From the NCBI GenBank assembly GCA_026874595.1, contig CM049308.1, positions 97,683,124 to 97,747,123 on the forward strand: a stretch of DNA of 64,000 bases, in the 5' to 3' direction. Below, piece by piece: positions 12,359 to 25,831 of this stretch. Source of the stretch: Sipunculus nudus (taxonomy: Eukaryota > Annelida > Sipuncula > Golfingiida > Sipunculidae). The notes under the pieces were generated by a model. The model ran no database searches. It saw only the letters and a program-made list of their open reading frames with translations, and had not been told where the DNA came from. Within the stretch, counting starts at the first letter, position 1; each line of letters begins with the position of its first letter. A program made the position numbers and the translations under genes.

Positions 12359-13915
12359 TTAGCTCAGCTTACTATAAGTCATCTGAGCTATAGTTGTGGT
12401 CCATTGTCCGTCCGTCCGTCCGTAGATGTGGCACGTTTTGAAACCATAAGACATAGGAATCCAAAATTCGGCATAATGTTAGATGTCCCCAAGATCTACC
12501 AAGCCGAAAACTGGGTCTTTTTTCGACTTTGTTCTTTGAGAGATTAAGGAAAAACCTCAATTTTTAATTAAAAACCTATTTTCACACTTCAGGACCCCTA
12601 ATATCAAAACCATTCATCTCTTTTCCCTCATATTTGCCATAAATATTCCTCTTCCTATGTACATGTCAGAAATTAGGTCTGTATTATATAATTTAAAAAA
12701 GTTATGGGCTCAAACATAATGCATTTTGTAAAAAATCAGGAAAGATATTTGAATCACTTTGATCACTTTACACAAAACATGTTAAAGGTAAGGACTTTTT
12801 TCAGTAATATAACTTTAATTAATCAAAATTAAATTCTTTTTAATATATGCAAAAATAAAAAATTGGTACCTTAAATTTTGCCCAACTTTGGCCACAGCAC
12901 GTTTTTTTCCTGTAAGTACTGTGGATTTAATTTTCACAGCATGTACACATAAGGATTAAATCTGTTAGAATCTGCAATTTGAAAATAAAAGCTGCAAAAT
13001 TAGGCTAGTTATTGAATTTTTTTGGAGGCTCTTGTTGTATTCCCTTACATTGTCAAGCAGTCCACTTCAGTGCAGCTCTCTATGCTCCCTGGGCTGTTGG
13101 CATAATGTTATGCAATCCCATCACTAGGGCAAGCCCTCTCTCCACTGAGTTTAACTTGATCAGGTTGTCTGCAGTTAATATCACACCACAGGGAGCCTTT
13201 TTCTCTCCCACCCCATTCTGTTGACAGGCCTGTTCTATGAACTAGATGAATCTTAAAATTAACATTTTTTTCAGCAACGAGCAGTAACAATGGAGACCCC
13301 TCCCCCCATACACCCCTTCAATACACAGGACTAATAAACAAGATGAATCTTATAATTTTAATGTTAAATAAATTCTTTTTGTTGAGACAATTTTGATTTT
13401 TTTAAAGAAAAAAAATTTCAGGAATTTAATCCTGATAAAAATTGTGATAAAATATTAGGATCTTATGTAAGTGCTAACTGACAAGATTTAAGAAGATATA
13501 AATACTTTGTAGCATTTCATTCATATCTCTTAAAGTTGGTGGGGCCTAGGTGTGAATAACACTGTTAACTTAGTGTTAAAATTAGGAATATTGGTCAAAC
13601 TTTGTGGGATTAATTTTTAACTCATATGGCCATATATTTCACTTTTGAAAACTTAATTACCTTCACAGTTATTTGTTTATGAAATGTTACTTTTATATAA
13701 CACTTACCGTAGGCCTATTTGTTCCCTTGGTGCATCACTAAATGGTTTAGCTCATGTCATTTATTCTATAATTTACAGAGTTTCATTTTGGCAGGGCAAT
13801 TTTCTCCTAGCTTTTCTAATGATAATATACATGAAAAACCAAAAGAAATAAAAATAGTTATTTACTAATATTTTCCAAAATTTAGCTGAGCGATGTGACC
13901 CATGGGTCCCTTGTT
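12359..13915 (+). mobile_element. Second family A element nested in the same outer copy
   Basis: It starts TTAGCTCAGCTTACTATAAG with partner arm AGTCATCTGAGCT, then (GTCC)n at about 12408-12422. It ends TTAGCTGAGCGATGTGACCC, then ATGGGTCCCTTGTT. The left flank GGTCTAGTT and the right flank TGAAGATTTTCAGAGG are adjacent in other copies (compare 4343 and 13004), which fixes the insertion. Confidence 0.72.
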
Positions 13916-14012
13916 TTTGAAGATTTTCAGAGGCTCCATTGTATTCACTTGCATTGTCAGGCAGCCTACCTCTATCTGCTTATACCTGATCAGTAATGCA
14001 TCACTGGGAGGG

Positions 14013-14600
14013 CACCCCTGCTGTAACAGATGTACAGTTATTCTCATGTCACTTCAGTCTCCCTCACTGCCCCCCTACGAGGGCACCCCTGCTGTAACAG
14101 ATGTACAGTTATTCTCATGTCACTTCAGTCTCCCTCACTGCCCCCCTACGAGGGCACCCCTGCTGTAACAGATGTACAGTTATTCTCATGTCACTTCAGT
14201 CTCCCTCACTGCCCCCCTACGAGGGCACCCCTGCTGTAACAGATGTACAGTTATTCTCATGTCACTTCAGTCTCCCTCACTGCCCCCCTACAAGGGCACC
14301 CCTGCTGTAACAGATGTACAGTTATTCTCATGTCACTTCAGTCTCCCTCACTGCTCCCCTACGAGGGCACCCCTGCTGTAACAGATGTACAGTTATTCTC
14401 ATGTCACTTCAGTCTCCCTCACTGCCCCCCTACGAGGGCACCCCTGCTGTAACAGATGTAGTTATTCTCATGTCACTTCAGTCTCCCTCACTGCCCCCCT
14501 ACGAGGGCACCCCTGCTGTAACAAGTGTACAGTTATGCTCATGTCACTTCAGTCTCCCTCACTGCCCCCCTACGAGGGCACCCCTGCTGTATGGGTGTAC
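14013..14600 (+). repeat. 71-bp tandem repeat (~8 copies)
   Basis: The unit begins GAGGGCACCCCTGCTGTAAC and ends CACTGCCCCCCTAC, at an exact period of 71 bp. It produces a ladder of overlapping short frames that are artefacts of the repeat. One unit has a small deletion near 14458. The first unit is continuous with family A sequence, so the array probably arose by expansion inside that element. A CA/poly-C tract follows at about 14610-14630. Confidence 0.9.
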
Positions 14601-14640
14601 CCTCACTGCCCCCCCCCCACACACACACAATAAGTGTATA

Positions 14641-15359
14641 TGTAATTATCAAGTCTTTTGCTATTCCTTATGATACATGATGTGAAATGTTGTTAAATCG
14701 CTGTATATGTAGACACTCCCAGGGAACTTATAGGTCAATGCAAATATTCCAAATAATGCAACCAGCCCGTTTTGATGTTTCTGGATAAACTACAGATAGC
14801 TTGGACATTTTGCAGTCAGGCTGAACACAAGAAGAGTGGTGCTTCATAGTCATGGGGAAGTCTGTCAGAAACGCTCCCAGGAAACCTTGTTAAGCATAAA
14901 CTATAAACACACAGCTCACAGCACAGGTGAAACTATATGTAGGTACTCCATGGTCAATGACAGGTCCTTGCAATCAGATAGCCTTGATGAATGGAATCGG
15001 GTGAAACACAAGCAGAGGGTTACTTCAAATTAGGGGGAAGTCGCACAGAAACCCTCTCTAGAAACTTGTTGGGGATAAGCAGGAAACACACTGCTCAGGT
15101 GAAACTTGGGCACAGAGGTATCATTAGGGATTATAACTGTATAGCAATATTAAAGTTTTTTTAATGACTTCAAGCAGAACATAAGATTAAAAAGTATTTG
15201 AGGAGTTATTCAAATTACACTGTATCTTTCAAAGGAACTAATTACAATTACTTGTAATTTAAAATATGTTAAAATGCAAATTACTTTAAATTATCTGGAA
15301 ACATGTAATTAATAGCATAAAATAAAACTTACATTTCAATTACCCCAGCCCTGATTGCT
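14641..15359. other. Spacer with a diverged internal duplication
   Basis: No coding similarity was recognised. Two diverged segments near 14800-14935 and 14990-15110 share GGGGAAGTC and GAAAC(C)TTGTT...ACAC(A/T)GCTCA...GGTGAAACT, suggesting an old tandem duplication of about 180 bp. The rest is AT-rich. Confidence 0.4.
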
Positions 15360-15364
15360 TGTTG

Positions 15365-18300
15365 TTAATGAGGGATTGGTCAGATCTAGCATAAACATCA
15401 GTAGAAATGGACGACAATGGGGGATTGGTCAGATCTAGCGTAAACATCAGTAGAAATGAACAACAATAGGGGATTGGTCAGATCTAGCATAAACATCAGT
15501 AGAAATGGACGACAATGGGGGATTGGTCAGATCTAGCATAAACATCAGTAGAAATGGACGACAATGGGGGATTGGTCAGAACTAGCATAAACATCAGTAG
15601 AAATGGGTGACAATGAGGGATTGGTCAGATCTAGCATAAACATCAGTAGAAATGGACGACAATGGGGGATTGGTCAGATCTAGCATAAACATCAGAAGAA
15701 ATGGACGACAATGAGGGATTGGTCAGATCTAGCATAAACATCAGTAGAAATGGGTGACAATGAGGGATTGGTCAGAACTAGCATAAACATCAGTAGAAAT
15801 GGGTGACAATGAGGGATTGGTCAGATCTAGCATAAACATCAGAAGAAATGGACGACAATGAGGGATTGGTCAGATCTAGCATAAACATCAGTAGAAATGG
15901 GTGACAATGAGGGATTGGTCAGATCTAGCATAAACATCAGTAGAAATGGGTGACAATGGGGGATTGGTCAGATCTAGCATAAACATCAGTAGAAATGGGT
16001 GACAATGGGGGATTGGTCAGATCTAGCATAAACATCAGAAGAAATGGACGACAATGAGGGATTGGTCAGATCTAGCATAAACATCAGTAGAAATGGGTGA
16101 CAATGGGGGATTGGTCAGATCTAGCATAAACATCAGTAGAAATGGGTGACAATGAGGGATTGGTCAGATCTAGCATAAACATCAGAAGAAATGGACGACA
16201 ATAGGGGATTGGTCAGATCTAGCATAAACATCAGTAGAAATGGACGACAATGGGGGATTGGTCAGATCTAGCATAAACATCAGAAGAAATGGACGACAAT
16301 GAGGGATTGGTCAGATCTAGCATAAACATCAGTAGAAATGGACGACAATAGGGATTGGTCAGATCTAGCATAAACATCAGTAGAAATGGACGACAATGAG
16401 GGATTGGTCAGATCTAGCATAAACATCAGTAAAAATGGGTCACAATGAGGGATTGGTCAGATCTAGCATAAACATCAGTAGAAATGGACGACAATGAGGG
16501 ATTGGTCAGAACTAGCATAAACATCAGAAGAAATTGACGACAATGAGGGATTGGTCAGATCTAGCATAAACATCAGTAGAAATGGGTGACAATTGGGGAT
16601 TGGTCAGAACTAGCATAAACATCAGTAGAAATGGGTGACAATGAGGGATTGGTCAGAACTAGCATAAACATCAGTAGAAATGGGTGACAATGAGGGATTG
16701 GTCAGATCTAGCATAAACATCAGAAGAAATGGACGACAATGAGGGATTGGTCAGATCTAGCATAAACATCAGTAGAAATGGGTGACAATGAGGGATTGGT
16801 CAGATCTAGCATAAACATCAGTAGAAATGGGTGACAATGAGGGATTGGTCAGATCTAGCATAAACATCAGTAGAAATGGGTGACAATGAGGGATTGGTCA
16901 GATCTAGCATAAACATCAGAAGAAATGGGTGACAATGAGGGATTGGTCAGATCTAGCATAAACATCAGTAGAAATGGACGACAATGAGGGATTGGTCAGA
17001 TCTAGCATAAACAGCAGTAGAAATGGGTGACAATGAGGGATTGGTCAGATCTAGCATAAACACCAGTAGAAATGGACGACAATGGGGGATTGGTCAGAAC
17101 TAGCATAAACATCAGTAGAAATGGACGACAATGGGGGATTGGTCAGATCTAGCATAAACATCAGTAGAAATGGACGACAATGAGGGATTGGTCAGATCTA
17201 GCATAAACATCGGTAGAAATGGACGACAATGGGGGATTGGTCAGATCTAGCATAAACATCAGTAGAAATGGACGACAATGAGGGATTGGTCAGACTAGCA
17301 TAAACATCAGTAGAAATGGACGACAATGAGGGATTGGTCAGATCTAGCATAAACATCAGTAGAAATGGACGACAATGGGGGATTGGTCAGATCTAGCATA
17401 AACATCAGTAGAAATGGACGACAAGGGGGGGATTGGTCAGATCTAGCATAAACATCAGTAAAAATGGGTCACAATGAGGGATTGGTCAGATCTAGCATAA
17501 ACATCAGTAGAAATGGACAACAATGGGGGATTGGTCAGATCTAGCATAAACATCAGTAGAAATGGACGACAATGGGGGATTGGTCAGATCTAGCATAAAC
17601 ATCAGAAGAGATGGACGACAATGAGGGATTGGTCAGATCTAGCATAAACATCAGTAGAAATGGACGACAATGAGGGATTGGTCAGATCTAGCATAAACAT
17701 CAGTAGAAATGGACGACAATGGGCGATTGGTCAGATCTAGCATAAACATCAGTAGAAATGGACGACAATGAGGGATTGGTCAGATCTAGCATAAACATCA
17801 GTAGAAATGGGTGACAATGAGGGATTGGTCAGATCTAGCATAAACATCAGTAGAAATGGACGACAATGGGGTAGATCTAGCATAAACATCAGAAGAAATG
17901 GACGACAATGAGGGATTGGTCAGATCTAGCATAAACATCAGTAGAAATGGACGACAATGAGGGATTGGTCAGATCTAGCATAAACATCAGAAGAAATGGG
18001 TGACAATGAGGGATTGGTCAGATCTAGCATAAACATCAGTAGAAATGGACGACAATGAGGGATTGGTCAGATCTAGCATAAACAGCAGTAGAAATGGGTG
18101 ACAATGAGGGATTGGTCAGATCTAGCATAAACACCAGTAGAAATGGACGACAATGGGGGATTGGTCAGAACTAGCATAAACAGCAGTAGAAATGGACGAC
18201 AATGGGGGATTGGTCAGATCTAGCATAAACATCAGTAGAAATGGACGACAATGGGGGATTGGTCAGATCTAGCATAAACATCAGTAGAAATGGACGACAA

Positions 18301-19685
18301 TGGGGGATTGGTCAGATCTAGCATAAACATCAGTAGAAATGGGTGACAATGGGGGATTGGTCAGATCTAGCATAAACATCAGTAGAAATGGGTGACAATG
18401 AGGGATTGGTCAGATCTAGCATAAACATCAGTAGAAATGGACGACAATGAGGGATTGGTCAGATCTAGCATAAACACCAGTAAAAATGGACGACAATGGG
18501 GGATTTGTCAGAACTAGCATAAACATCAGTAGAAATGGACGACAACGGGGGATTGGTCAGATCTAGCATAAACATCAGTAAAAATGGGTCACAATGAGGG
18601 ATTGGTCAAATCTATCATAAACACCAGTAAAAATGGACGAAAATAGGGGATTGGTCAGATTAAGCAAAAAACATCAGTAGAAATGGACGACAATGAGGGA
18701 TTGGTCAGATCTAGCATAAACATCAGTAGAAATGGACGACAATGGGGGATTGGTCAGATCTAGCATAAACATCAGAAGAAATGGGTGACAATGAGGGATT
18801 GGTCAGATCTAGCATAAACATCAGTAGAAATGGACGACAATGAGGGATTGGTCAGATCTAGCATAAACAGCAGTAGAAATGGACGACAATGGGGGATTGG
18901 TCAGAACTAGCATAAACATCAGTAGAAATGGACGACAATGGGGGATTGGTCAGATCTAGCATAAACATCAGTAGAAATGGACGACAATGGGGGATTGGTC
19001 AGATCTAGCATAAACACCAGTAGAAATGGACGACAATGGGGGATTGGTCAGATCTAGCATAAACATCAGTAGAAATGGACGACAATGGGGGATTGGTCAG
19101 ATCTAGCATAAACATCAGTAGAAATGGAAGACAATGGGGGATTGGTCAGATCTAGCATAAACATCAGTAGAAATGGGTGACAATAGGGGATTGGTCAGAT
19201 ATAGCATAAACATCAGTAAAAATGGACGACAATGGGGGATTTGTCAGAACTAGCATAAACATCAGTAGAAATGGACGACAACGGGGGATTGGTCAGATCT
19301 AGCATAAACATCAGTAAAAATGGGTCACAATGAGGGATTGGTCAAATCTAGCATAAACACCAGTAAAAATGGACGAAAATAGGGGATTGGTCAGATTAAG
19401 CAAAAAACATCAGTAAAAATGGACGACAATGGGGGATTGGTCAGATCTAGCATAAACATCAGTAGAAATGGGTGACAATGGGGGATTGGTCAGATCTAGC
19501 ATAAACATCAGTAGAAATGGGTGACAATAAGGGGTTGGTCAGATTTAGCATAAACACCAGTAAAAATGGACGACAATAGGGAATTGGTCAGATCTTACAT
19601 AAACATCTTTAGAAATAGGGGACAATGGGGGATTGGTCAGATTTAGCATAAACATCAGTAGAAATGGGTGACAATAGGGGATTGG
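15365..19685 (+). repeat. 49-bp minisatellite (~88 copies)
   Basis: The unit contains GGGGATTGGTCAGATCTAGC, then ATAAACATCAGTAGAAATGG and (ACG/GTG)ACAAT, with a 49-bp period. Two main variants alternate: GGACGACAAT and GGGTGACAAT. A variant string beginning AACGGGGGATTGG, then AAAAATGGGTCACAATGAGG, recurs at about 18544 and 19280, 736 bp apart, close to 15 units. That shows higher-order duplication. No frame stays open over the array. It lies in the intron upstream of the first visible PPP5 exon. Confidence 0.95.
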
Positions 19686-20066
19686 CCATGGAGTGTACCA
19701 ACCTTGGACTAAGACCAAGGTAAAGAATAAAAATCAGGTGCAGTTCTCTGACCTATGACTAATATTATGTCCAAAGATCATGGACAGACAAAGCCAGAAG
19801 AAAGGGGAAATAAAACAGGGAAAATATTTTGAGATCAATAGTTTTGCACCGAGGGGGACCAATGAAAGTCCACTCACAAAAATATTGACTGAAATATTGA
19901 TATAGAAAGAAATTGATTCACCCCTTTAAGGCCCCTTCCTTCTCTCTAGCAAAGAGTGAAATCAAATTAAGTACATCATTTTAAGTGTTTATCTTCCATG
20001 TTACTGTATTGGTCTTCCTGCTTGTAAGTTTGTGAAGTGTTGATTTTGAGGGTATATGTTTTGCAG
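19686..20066 (+). other. Intron end before the PPP5 exon
   Basis: About 380 bp of non-repetitive intron. Nothing was recognised except the 3' acceptor tract ending TTTTGCAG at 20066. Confidence 0.5.
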
Positions 20067-20236
20067 AACAAGATTTTGAGAAAGCAATCAACTTGTACAC
20101 TGAGGCCATCACGCTCAATCCTACAGTAGCAGCCTACTTTGGTAACCGAAGCTTTGCCTACCTCAAGACAGAATGTTTTGGCTATGCACTTAACGATGCA
20201 TCCAGAGCTCTTGAATTGGACAAGAATTATGTCAAG
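20067..20236 (+). CDS. PPP5C: PPP5 (protein phosphatase 5) internal exon, TPR1-TPR2
   Basis: This internal exon encodes about 56 residues, from QDFEKAINLYTEAI to LELDKNYVK. They align without gaps to the N-terminal tetratricopeptide (TPR) domain of protein phosphatase 5, a Ser/Thr phosphatase that binds the C-terminal tail of HSP90. It covers the second half of TPR1 and TPR2. The GNRS asparagine and the final lysine correspond to human N67 and K97, two of the carboxylate-clamp residues that hold the HSP90 EEVD tail. The acceptor is ...TATGTTTTGCAG ending at 20066 and the donor is AAG|GTGAAT. The exon is 170 nt: two bases complete a codon begun in the previous exon, and it ends in phase 0. The preceding exon (start codon, clamp residues K32/N36) was not found in the window. 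Family assignment is secure; the exact orthologue name rests on similarity recalled, not searched. Confidence 0.93.
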
Positions 20237-20599
20237 GTGAATGGATATTGATTTTTGTGTTAGCCTGTCTTGAACATTCAACAAAGATATTTGTTTTCAC
20301 TTCATGATTAAGCGTCTTATAAATTTATATTCCACTCATGGTCATGGGTGGGGTGAGATACAAAAATCTAAAAAAATCTCGAAAGACTAAGGTCATTAAG
20401 TTTAAATTCGGGTGACATAATACAAGAGCATGATTTAAAAATTCTGATGTGTTCAAATTGAGCTGTTTCCCCAACATTGTACAGGTGATGGTTCCATCAG
20501 GTTACCAGGAGCAACAATTGTAATTGGTAAGAATAATATGTTCAGCTGACCTGAGTCTTGTCATGCTCAGATCTATTTCAGACTGCAATGCCCCTGCTG

Positions 20600-22648
20600 T
20601 TTTAGACAATTAAAGACTGTTCCACCCTTCAGATGTTTTAGACCATTAACTTCTGTTAAATCCTGCTTCTTTAGACCATTAATGGCTGCCCACCCTCCTG
20701 ATGTTTAGACCATTAAGGACTGTTCCACCCTCCTGCTGTTTTAGACTGTTACGGACTGTTCCACTCTCCTGCTTATTTAGACCATTAAGTATTGTTCAAC
20801 CTTCTTGCTATTTTAGACCTTTAAGGGCTGTTCCACCCTTCTGCTGTTTTAGACCATTAAGGGCTGTTCTCTCTCCTGTTGTTTTTGACCATTAAGGAGT
20901 GTTACATCCTCCTGCTCTTTTAGACCATAAAGGACTGTTACACCATCCTGCTTATTTAAAGAATTAAGAGCTTTTCCCTCTCCTGATGTTTTAGACCATA
21001 TAGGTCTGTTCCACCCCTGCTCTTTTAGACCATTAAGGGCTGTTCCCTTTCCTGTTGTTTTTGACCATTAAGGAGTGTTACATCCTCCTGCTCTTTTAGA
21101 CCATAAAGGACTGTTACACCATCCTGCTTATTTAAACAATTAAGAGCTTTTCCCTCTCCTGATGTTTTAGACCATATAGGTCTGTTCCACCCCTGCTCTT
21201 TTAGACCATTAAGGGCTGTTCCCTTTCCTGATGTTTTTGACCATTAAGGAGTGTTACATCCTCCTGCTCTTTTAGACCATAAAGGACTGTTACACCATCC
21301 TGCCTATTTAAACAATTAAGAGCTTTTCCCTCTCCTGATGTTTTAGACCATATTGGTCTGTTCCACCCCTGCTCTTTTAGACCATTAAGGGCTGTTCCCT
21401 CTCCTGATGTTTTTGACCATTAAGGAGTGTTACATCCTCCTGCTCTTTTAGACCATAAAGGACTGTTACACCATCCTGCTTATTTAAACAATTAAGAGCT
21501 TTTCCCTCTCCTGATGTTTTAGACCATATAGGTCTGTTCCACCCCTGCTCTTTTAGACCATTAAGGGCTGTTCCCTCTCCTGTTGTTTTTGACCATTAAG
21601 GAGTGTTACATCCTCCTGCTCTTTTAGACCATAAAGGACTGTTACACCATCCTGCTTATTTAAACAATTAAGAGCTTTTCCCTCTCCTGATGTTTTAGAC
21701 CATATAGGTCTGTTCCACCCCTGCTCTTTTAGACCATTAAGGGCTGTTCCCTCTCCTGTTGTTTTATACCATTAAGGAGTGTTACATCCTCCTGCTCTTT
21801 TAGACCATAAAGGACTGTTACACCATCCTGCCTATTTAAACAATTAAGAGCTTTTCCCTCTCCTGATGTTTTAGACCATATAGGTCTGTTCCACCCCTGC
21901 TCTTTTAGACCATTAAGGGCTGTTCTCTCTCCTGTTGTTTTTGACCATTAAGGAGTGTTACACCCTCCTGCTCTTTTAGACCATAAAGGACTGTTACACC
22001 ATCCTGCTTATTTAAACAATTAAGAGCTTTTCCCTCTCCTGATGTTTTAGACCATATAGGTCTGTTCCACCCCTGCTCTTTTAGACCATTAAGGGCTGTT
22101 CTCTCTCCTGTTGTTTTTGACCATTAAGGAGTGTTACACCCTCCTGCTCTTTTAGACCATAAAGGACTGTAACACCATCCTGCTTATTTAAACAATTAAG
22201 AGCTTTTCCCTCTCCTGATGTTTTAGACCATATAGGTCTGTTCCACCCCTGCTCTTTTAGACCATTAAGGGCTGTTCCCTCCCTGATGTTTTTGACCATT
22301 AAGGAGTGTTACACCCTCCTGCTCTTTTAGACCATAAAGGACTGTTACACCATCCTGCCTATTTAAACAGTTAAGGATTGTTCCCTCTCCTGATGTTTTA
22401 GACCATATAGGTCTGTTCCACCCCCTGCTGTTTTAGACCATTAAGGGCTGTTCCAACCCCTGCTGTTTTAGTCAACTATGTTGTGTTCCACTCTCATGCT
22501 TATATAGACCATTAAGGGCTGTTCCACCCTCCTGATTATTTAGATCATTAAGGACTCTTATTTCCTTTGACCATTACAGGATATTAGACCATTCCAGACT
22601 GTTACACACTCCTTCTGTTTAGACCCTTCTAGACTGTAACACACTTAC
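20600..22648 (+). repeat. 35-bp satellite organised in a 176-bp higher-order repeat
   Basis: Monomers of about 35 bp read TTTTAGACCATTAAGG(G/A)CTG then TTCCACCCTCCTGC with variations. Between about 20887 and 22294 five monomer types form a 176-bp super-unit. The GACCATTAAGGAGTG monomer starts at 20887, 21063, 21239, 21415, 21591, 21767, 21943, 22119 and 22294. The last interval is 175 because of one deletion. The edges have less ordered monomers. Short frames on both strands are repeat artefacts. Confidence 0.92.
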
Positions 22649-22651
22649 TGC

Positions 22652-25600
22652 TTTTAGCTCAGCTGACTGTAAGAGAGGTCCATGAAAAATCTCCTTGAAA
22701 ACCTGAAATAAGGTCTCTGTTACCCATATTCTTCAAGCTATGGGCCTCCGAAGTACCCCCAGAATAATGAAAAATTTGATACAACAGCTCAAATATCTGA
22801 ACAACTAATGCATTGATTACCATGATTCTTTGCATGGATATTGATCAAGGAGTGTTTCTTCAGTTTCTGCAGACTGGTGGGGCCACTAGTATTTTTTCAA
22901 TTTTTATGATATTTTTTCTCTATTTTTGAGACCTCAAAAGATGCTGTCATCTGTTAACAGGGCACAAATCGTAACAGCTGGACCTGGAATCTTCTCACTT
23001 TACATTCAGAGAGGTCCATGAAAAATCTTCTTGGAAACCTGGATTTAGGTGTCTGTTACAAATATTTTTCAAGCTATGTGGCTCCCAAGTACCCCGCAGA
23101 ATAATGAAAAATTTGATACAAATGCTGAAATATCTGAACAATTAATGCATTGATCACCATAATTTTTTGTATGGATATTGATCTTGGAGTGTTTCATCAG
23201 TTTCTGCAGACTGGTGGCGCCACCGGTATTTTTTCAATTTTTATGATATTTTTTCTCTATTTTTGAGACCTCAAAAGATGCTGTCATCTGTTAACAGGGC
23301 ACAAATCGTAACAGCTGGACCTGGAATCTTCTCACTTTACATTCAGAGAGGTCCATGAAAAGTCTTCTTGAAAACCTGGAATTAGGTCTCTGTTACCTAT
23401 ATTCTTCAAGCTATGGGGCTCCGAAGTACCCCCCAGAAAAATGAAAAATTTGATACAAAAGCTCAAATATCTGAACAACTAATGCATTGATCACCATGAT
23501 TCTTTGCATGGATATTGATCTTGGAGTGTTTCATCGGTTTCTGCAGACTGGTGGCGCCACCTGTATTTTTTCGATTTTTATGATATTTTTTCTCTATTTC
23601 TGAGGCCTCAAAAGATGCCGTCATCTGTTAACAGGGCACAAATCTTAACAGCTGGACCTGGAATCTTCTCACTTTACATTCAGAGAGGTTCATAAAAAGT
23701 CTTCTTGAAAACCTGGAATTAGGTCTTTGTTACCCATATTCTTCAAGCTATGGGGCTCTGAAGTACCCCCAAGAATAATGAAAAATTTGATACAAAAGCT
23801 CAAATATCTGAACAACTAATGCATTGATCACCATGATTCTTTGCATGGATATTGATCATGGAGTGTTTCATCAGTTTCTGCAGACTGGTGGCGCCACCTG
23901 TATTTTTTCCAATTTTTATGATATTTTTTCTCTTATTTTTGAGACCTCAAAAGATGCCGTCATCTGTTAACAGGGCACAAATCGTAACAGCTGGACCTGG
24001 AATCTTCTCACTTTACATTCAGAGAGGTCCATGAAAAGTCTTCTTGAAAACCTGGAATTAGGTCTCTGTTACCCATATTCTTCAAGCTATGGGGCTCCGA
24101 AGTACCCCCCAGAAAAATGAAAAATTTGATACAAAAGCTCAAATATCTGAACAACTAATGCATTGATCACCATGATTTTTTGCATGGATATTGATCATGG
24201 AGTGTTTCATCAATTTCTGCAGACTGGTGGCGCCACCTGTATTTTTTCCATTTTTATGATATTTTTTCTCTTTTTTTTGAGACCTCAAAAGATGCCGTCA
24301 TCTGTTAACAGGGCACAAATCGTAACAGCTGGACCTTGAATCTTCTCACTTTACATTCAGAGAGGTCCATGAAAAGTCTTCTTGAAAACCTGGAATTAGG
24401 ACTCTGTTACCCATATTCTTCAAGCTATGGGGCTCCGAAGTACCCCCAAGAAAAATGAAAAATTTGATACAAAAGCTCAAATATCTGAACAACTAATGCA
24501 TTGATCATGATGATTCTTTGCATGGATATTGATCATGGAGTGTTTCATCAGTTTCTGCAGACTGGTGGCGCCACCTGTATTTTTTTTATTTTTTACAATT
24601 TTTTTCTCTTATTTTTGAGACCTTAAAAGATGCAGTCATCTGTTAACAGGGCACAAATTGTAACATCTAGACCTAGAATCTTCTTTCTTGACATATTGGG
24701 AGGCCCATGAAAAGTCTCCTTGAAAACCTCAAATTAGGTCTCTGTTACCCATATTGTCTGAGCTATGGGGCTCAGAAATACCCCCCCCAGAATAACTAAA
24801 AATTTGATACAGAAGCTCTGGTATCTGAACAACTAGTGCATTGATTGGCATTATTCTTTGCATGCATATGCATCATGGAGTGTTTCATCAGTTCCTGCAA
24901 ACTGGTGGTGCCACCTGGACTTCTTTGAATTTTTTACGCATTTTTATCTTTATTTTTTAGACCTTTTAAGATGTGGTCGTCTGTTAACAGGGCACAAATC
25001 ATAACTATTTGAGCTTGAATCTTCTTTCTTGACATCCTGGGAGGTACATAAAAAACTCCATGGAAACCTGAAATTAGGTCTCTGCTACCTATATTCTCTG
25101 AGCTATGGATCTTAAAAGTACCTCGCAGAATAACTGAAAATTTGATACAAAAGCTCCAGTATCTGAACAACTATTGCTTTAATCACCCTGATCTTTGCAT
25201 GCATGTTCATCATGGAGTGTTTCATCAGTTCTTGTGGACTGGTGGCACCACCTAAATTTTTTAAAAATTTTAACACATTTTTTTTAGCTAGGCCTATTTA
25301 TCAGACCTTTAAAGATGCGGTCGTGCCTTAACAGGGCTCAAATTGTAACCATTGGTCCTAGAATCTTCAAACTTGACATCCAGGGAGATCTGTGAAAAGT
25401 CTCCTTGGAAACATGAATTAAGGTCTCTGTTACCCATATTTTCTGAGCTATGGGGCTTATAAGCACCCCTCAGAATGATTGAAAATTTGATACCAAAGTA
25501 GGGCACAAATCATAACCATGGGGCCCAGAATCTTCTAACTTGAAATCCTGAGAGTTCCTCAAAAGTTCTCCCCGAAACCTGAAATTGGGTCACAGTGACC

Positions 25601-25831
25601 TATATTCTCAGAGTTTTGGGGTATATTTGAGCATCCCAGAAATACTGCAGAATACACACAAATTGCCAGATTCCTCATGAAAGGCTGGTTGGATTGTCAT
25701 CAAATTTGTTTTTATGGGTTGGGTCTTGATTAACTTAAGCTAATATGCATAAACAACAATTAGTTGTCTGTGCAAGGACATATTATCAACATGTCAGTCT
25801 GCTGAGCATCATGACCCATGGGTCACTTGTT
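22652..25831 (+). mobile_element. Family A element (subfamily 2) with internal 338-bp repeats
   Basis: The 5' end is CTTTTAGCTCAGCTGACTGT and the 3' end is GCTGAGCATCATGACCC, then ATGGGTCACTTGTT. The insertion splits a 35-bp satellite: related monomers lie at 20600-22648 and 25832-26450. The body holds about eight units of ~338 bp. The marker (G)ACCTGGAATCTTC occurs at 22981, 23318, 23655, 23994 and 24332, with decayed copies near 24669, 25009, 25356 and 25521. Each well-kept unit carries the palindrome GGTGGCGCCACC. No ORF of note is present. Confidence 0.8.

Larger units (their letters stand above)
9071..14640 (+). mobile_element. Outer family A element carrying two nested family A copies
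   Basis: The 5' end is at about 9071 (TTTTAGCTCAGCTGACTATA). The body is interrupted by a complete copy at about 10261-12189 and another at about 12359-13915. The outer sequence resumes after each with the expected continuation: AAGTTATTAGCATA after the first, and GAGGCTCCATTGTATTCAC after the second, as in the copy at 3684-5107. A further interspersed block (family B) lies at about 9290-9790. The 71-bp array at 14013-14600 lies in its 3' part. I did not find a matching 3' end, so the right boundary is uncertain. Confidence 0.6.

Noticed and set aside
14030-14673. Ladder of 69-119-codon frames (MYSYSHVTSVSLTAPL...)
   Set aside because: Overlapping frames shifted by 71 bp are produced by the tandem repeat; no independent coding evidence.
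15365-19685. CRISPR array
   Set aside because: Units are contiguous with no unique spacers, in a eukaryotic intron.
19976-20284. Minus-strand 102-codon ORF
   Set aside because: Shadow of the PPP5 exon on the other strand.
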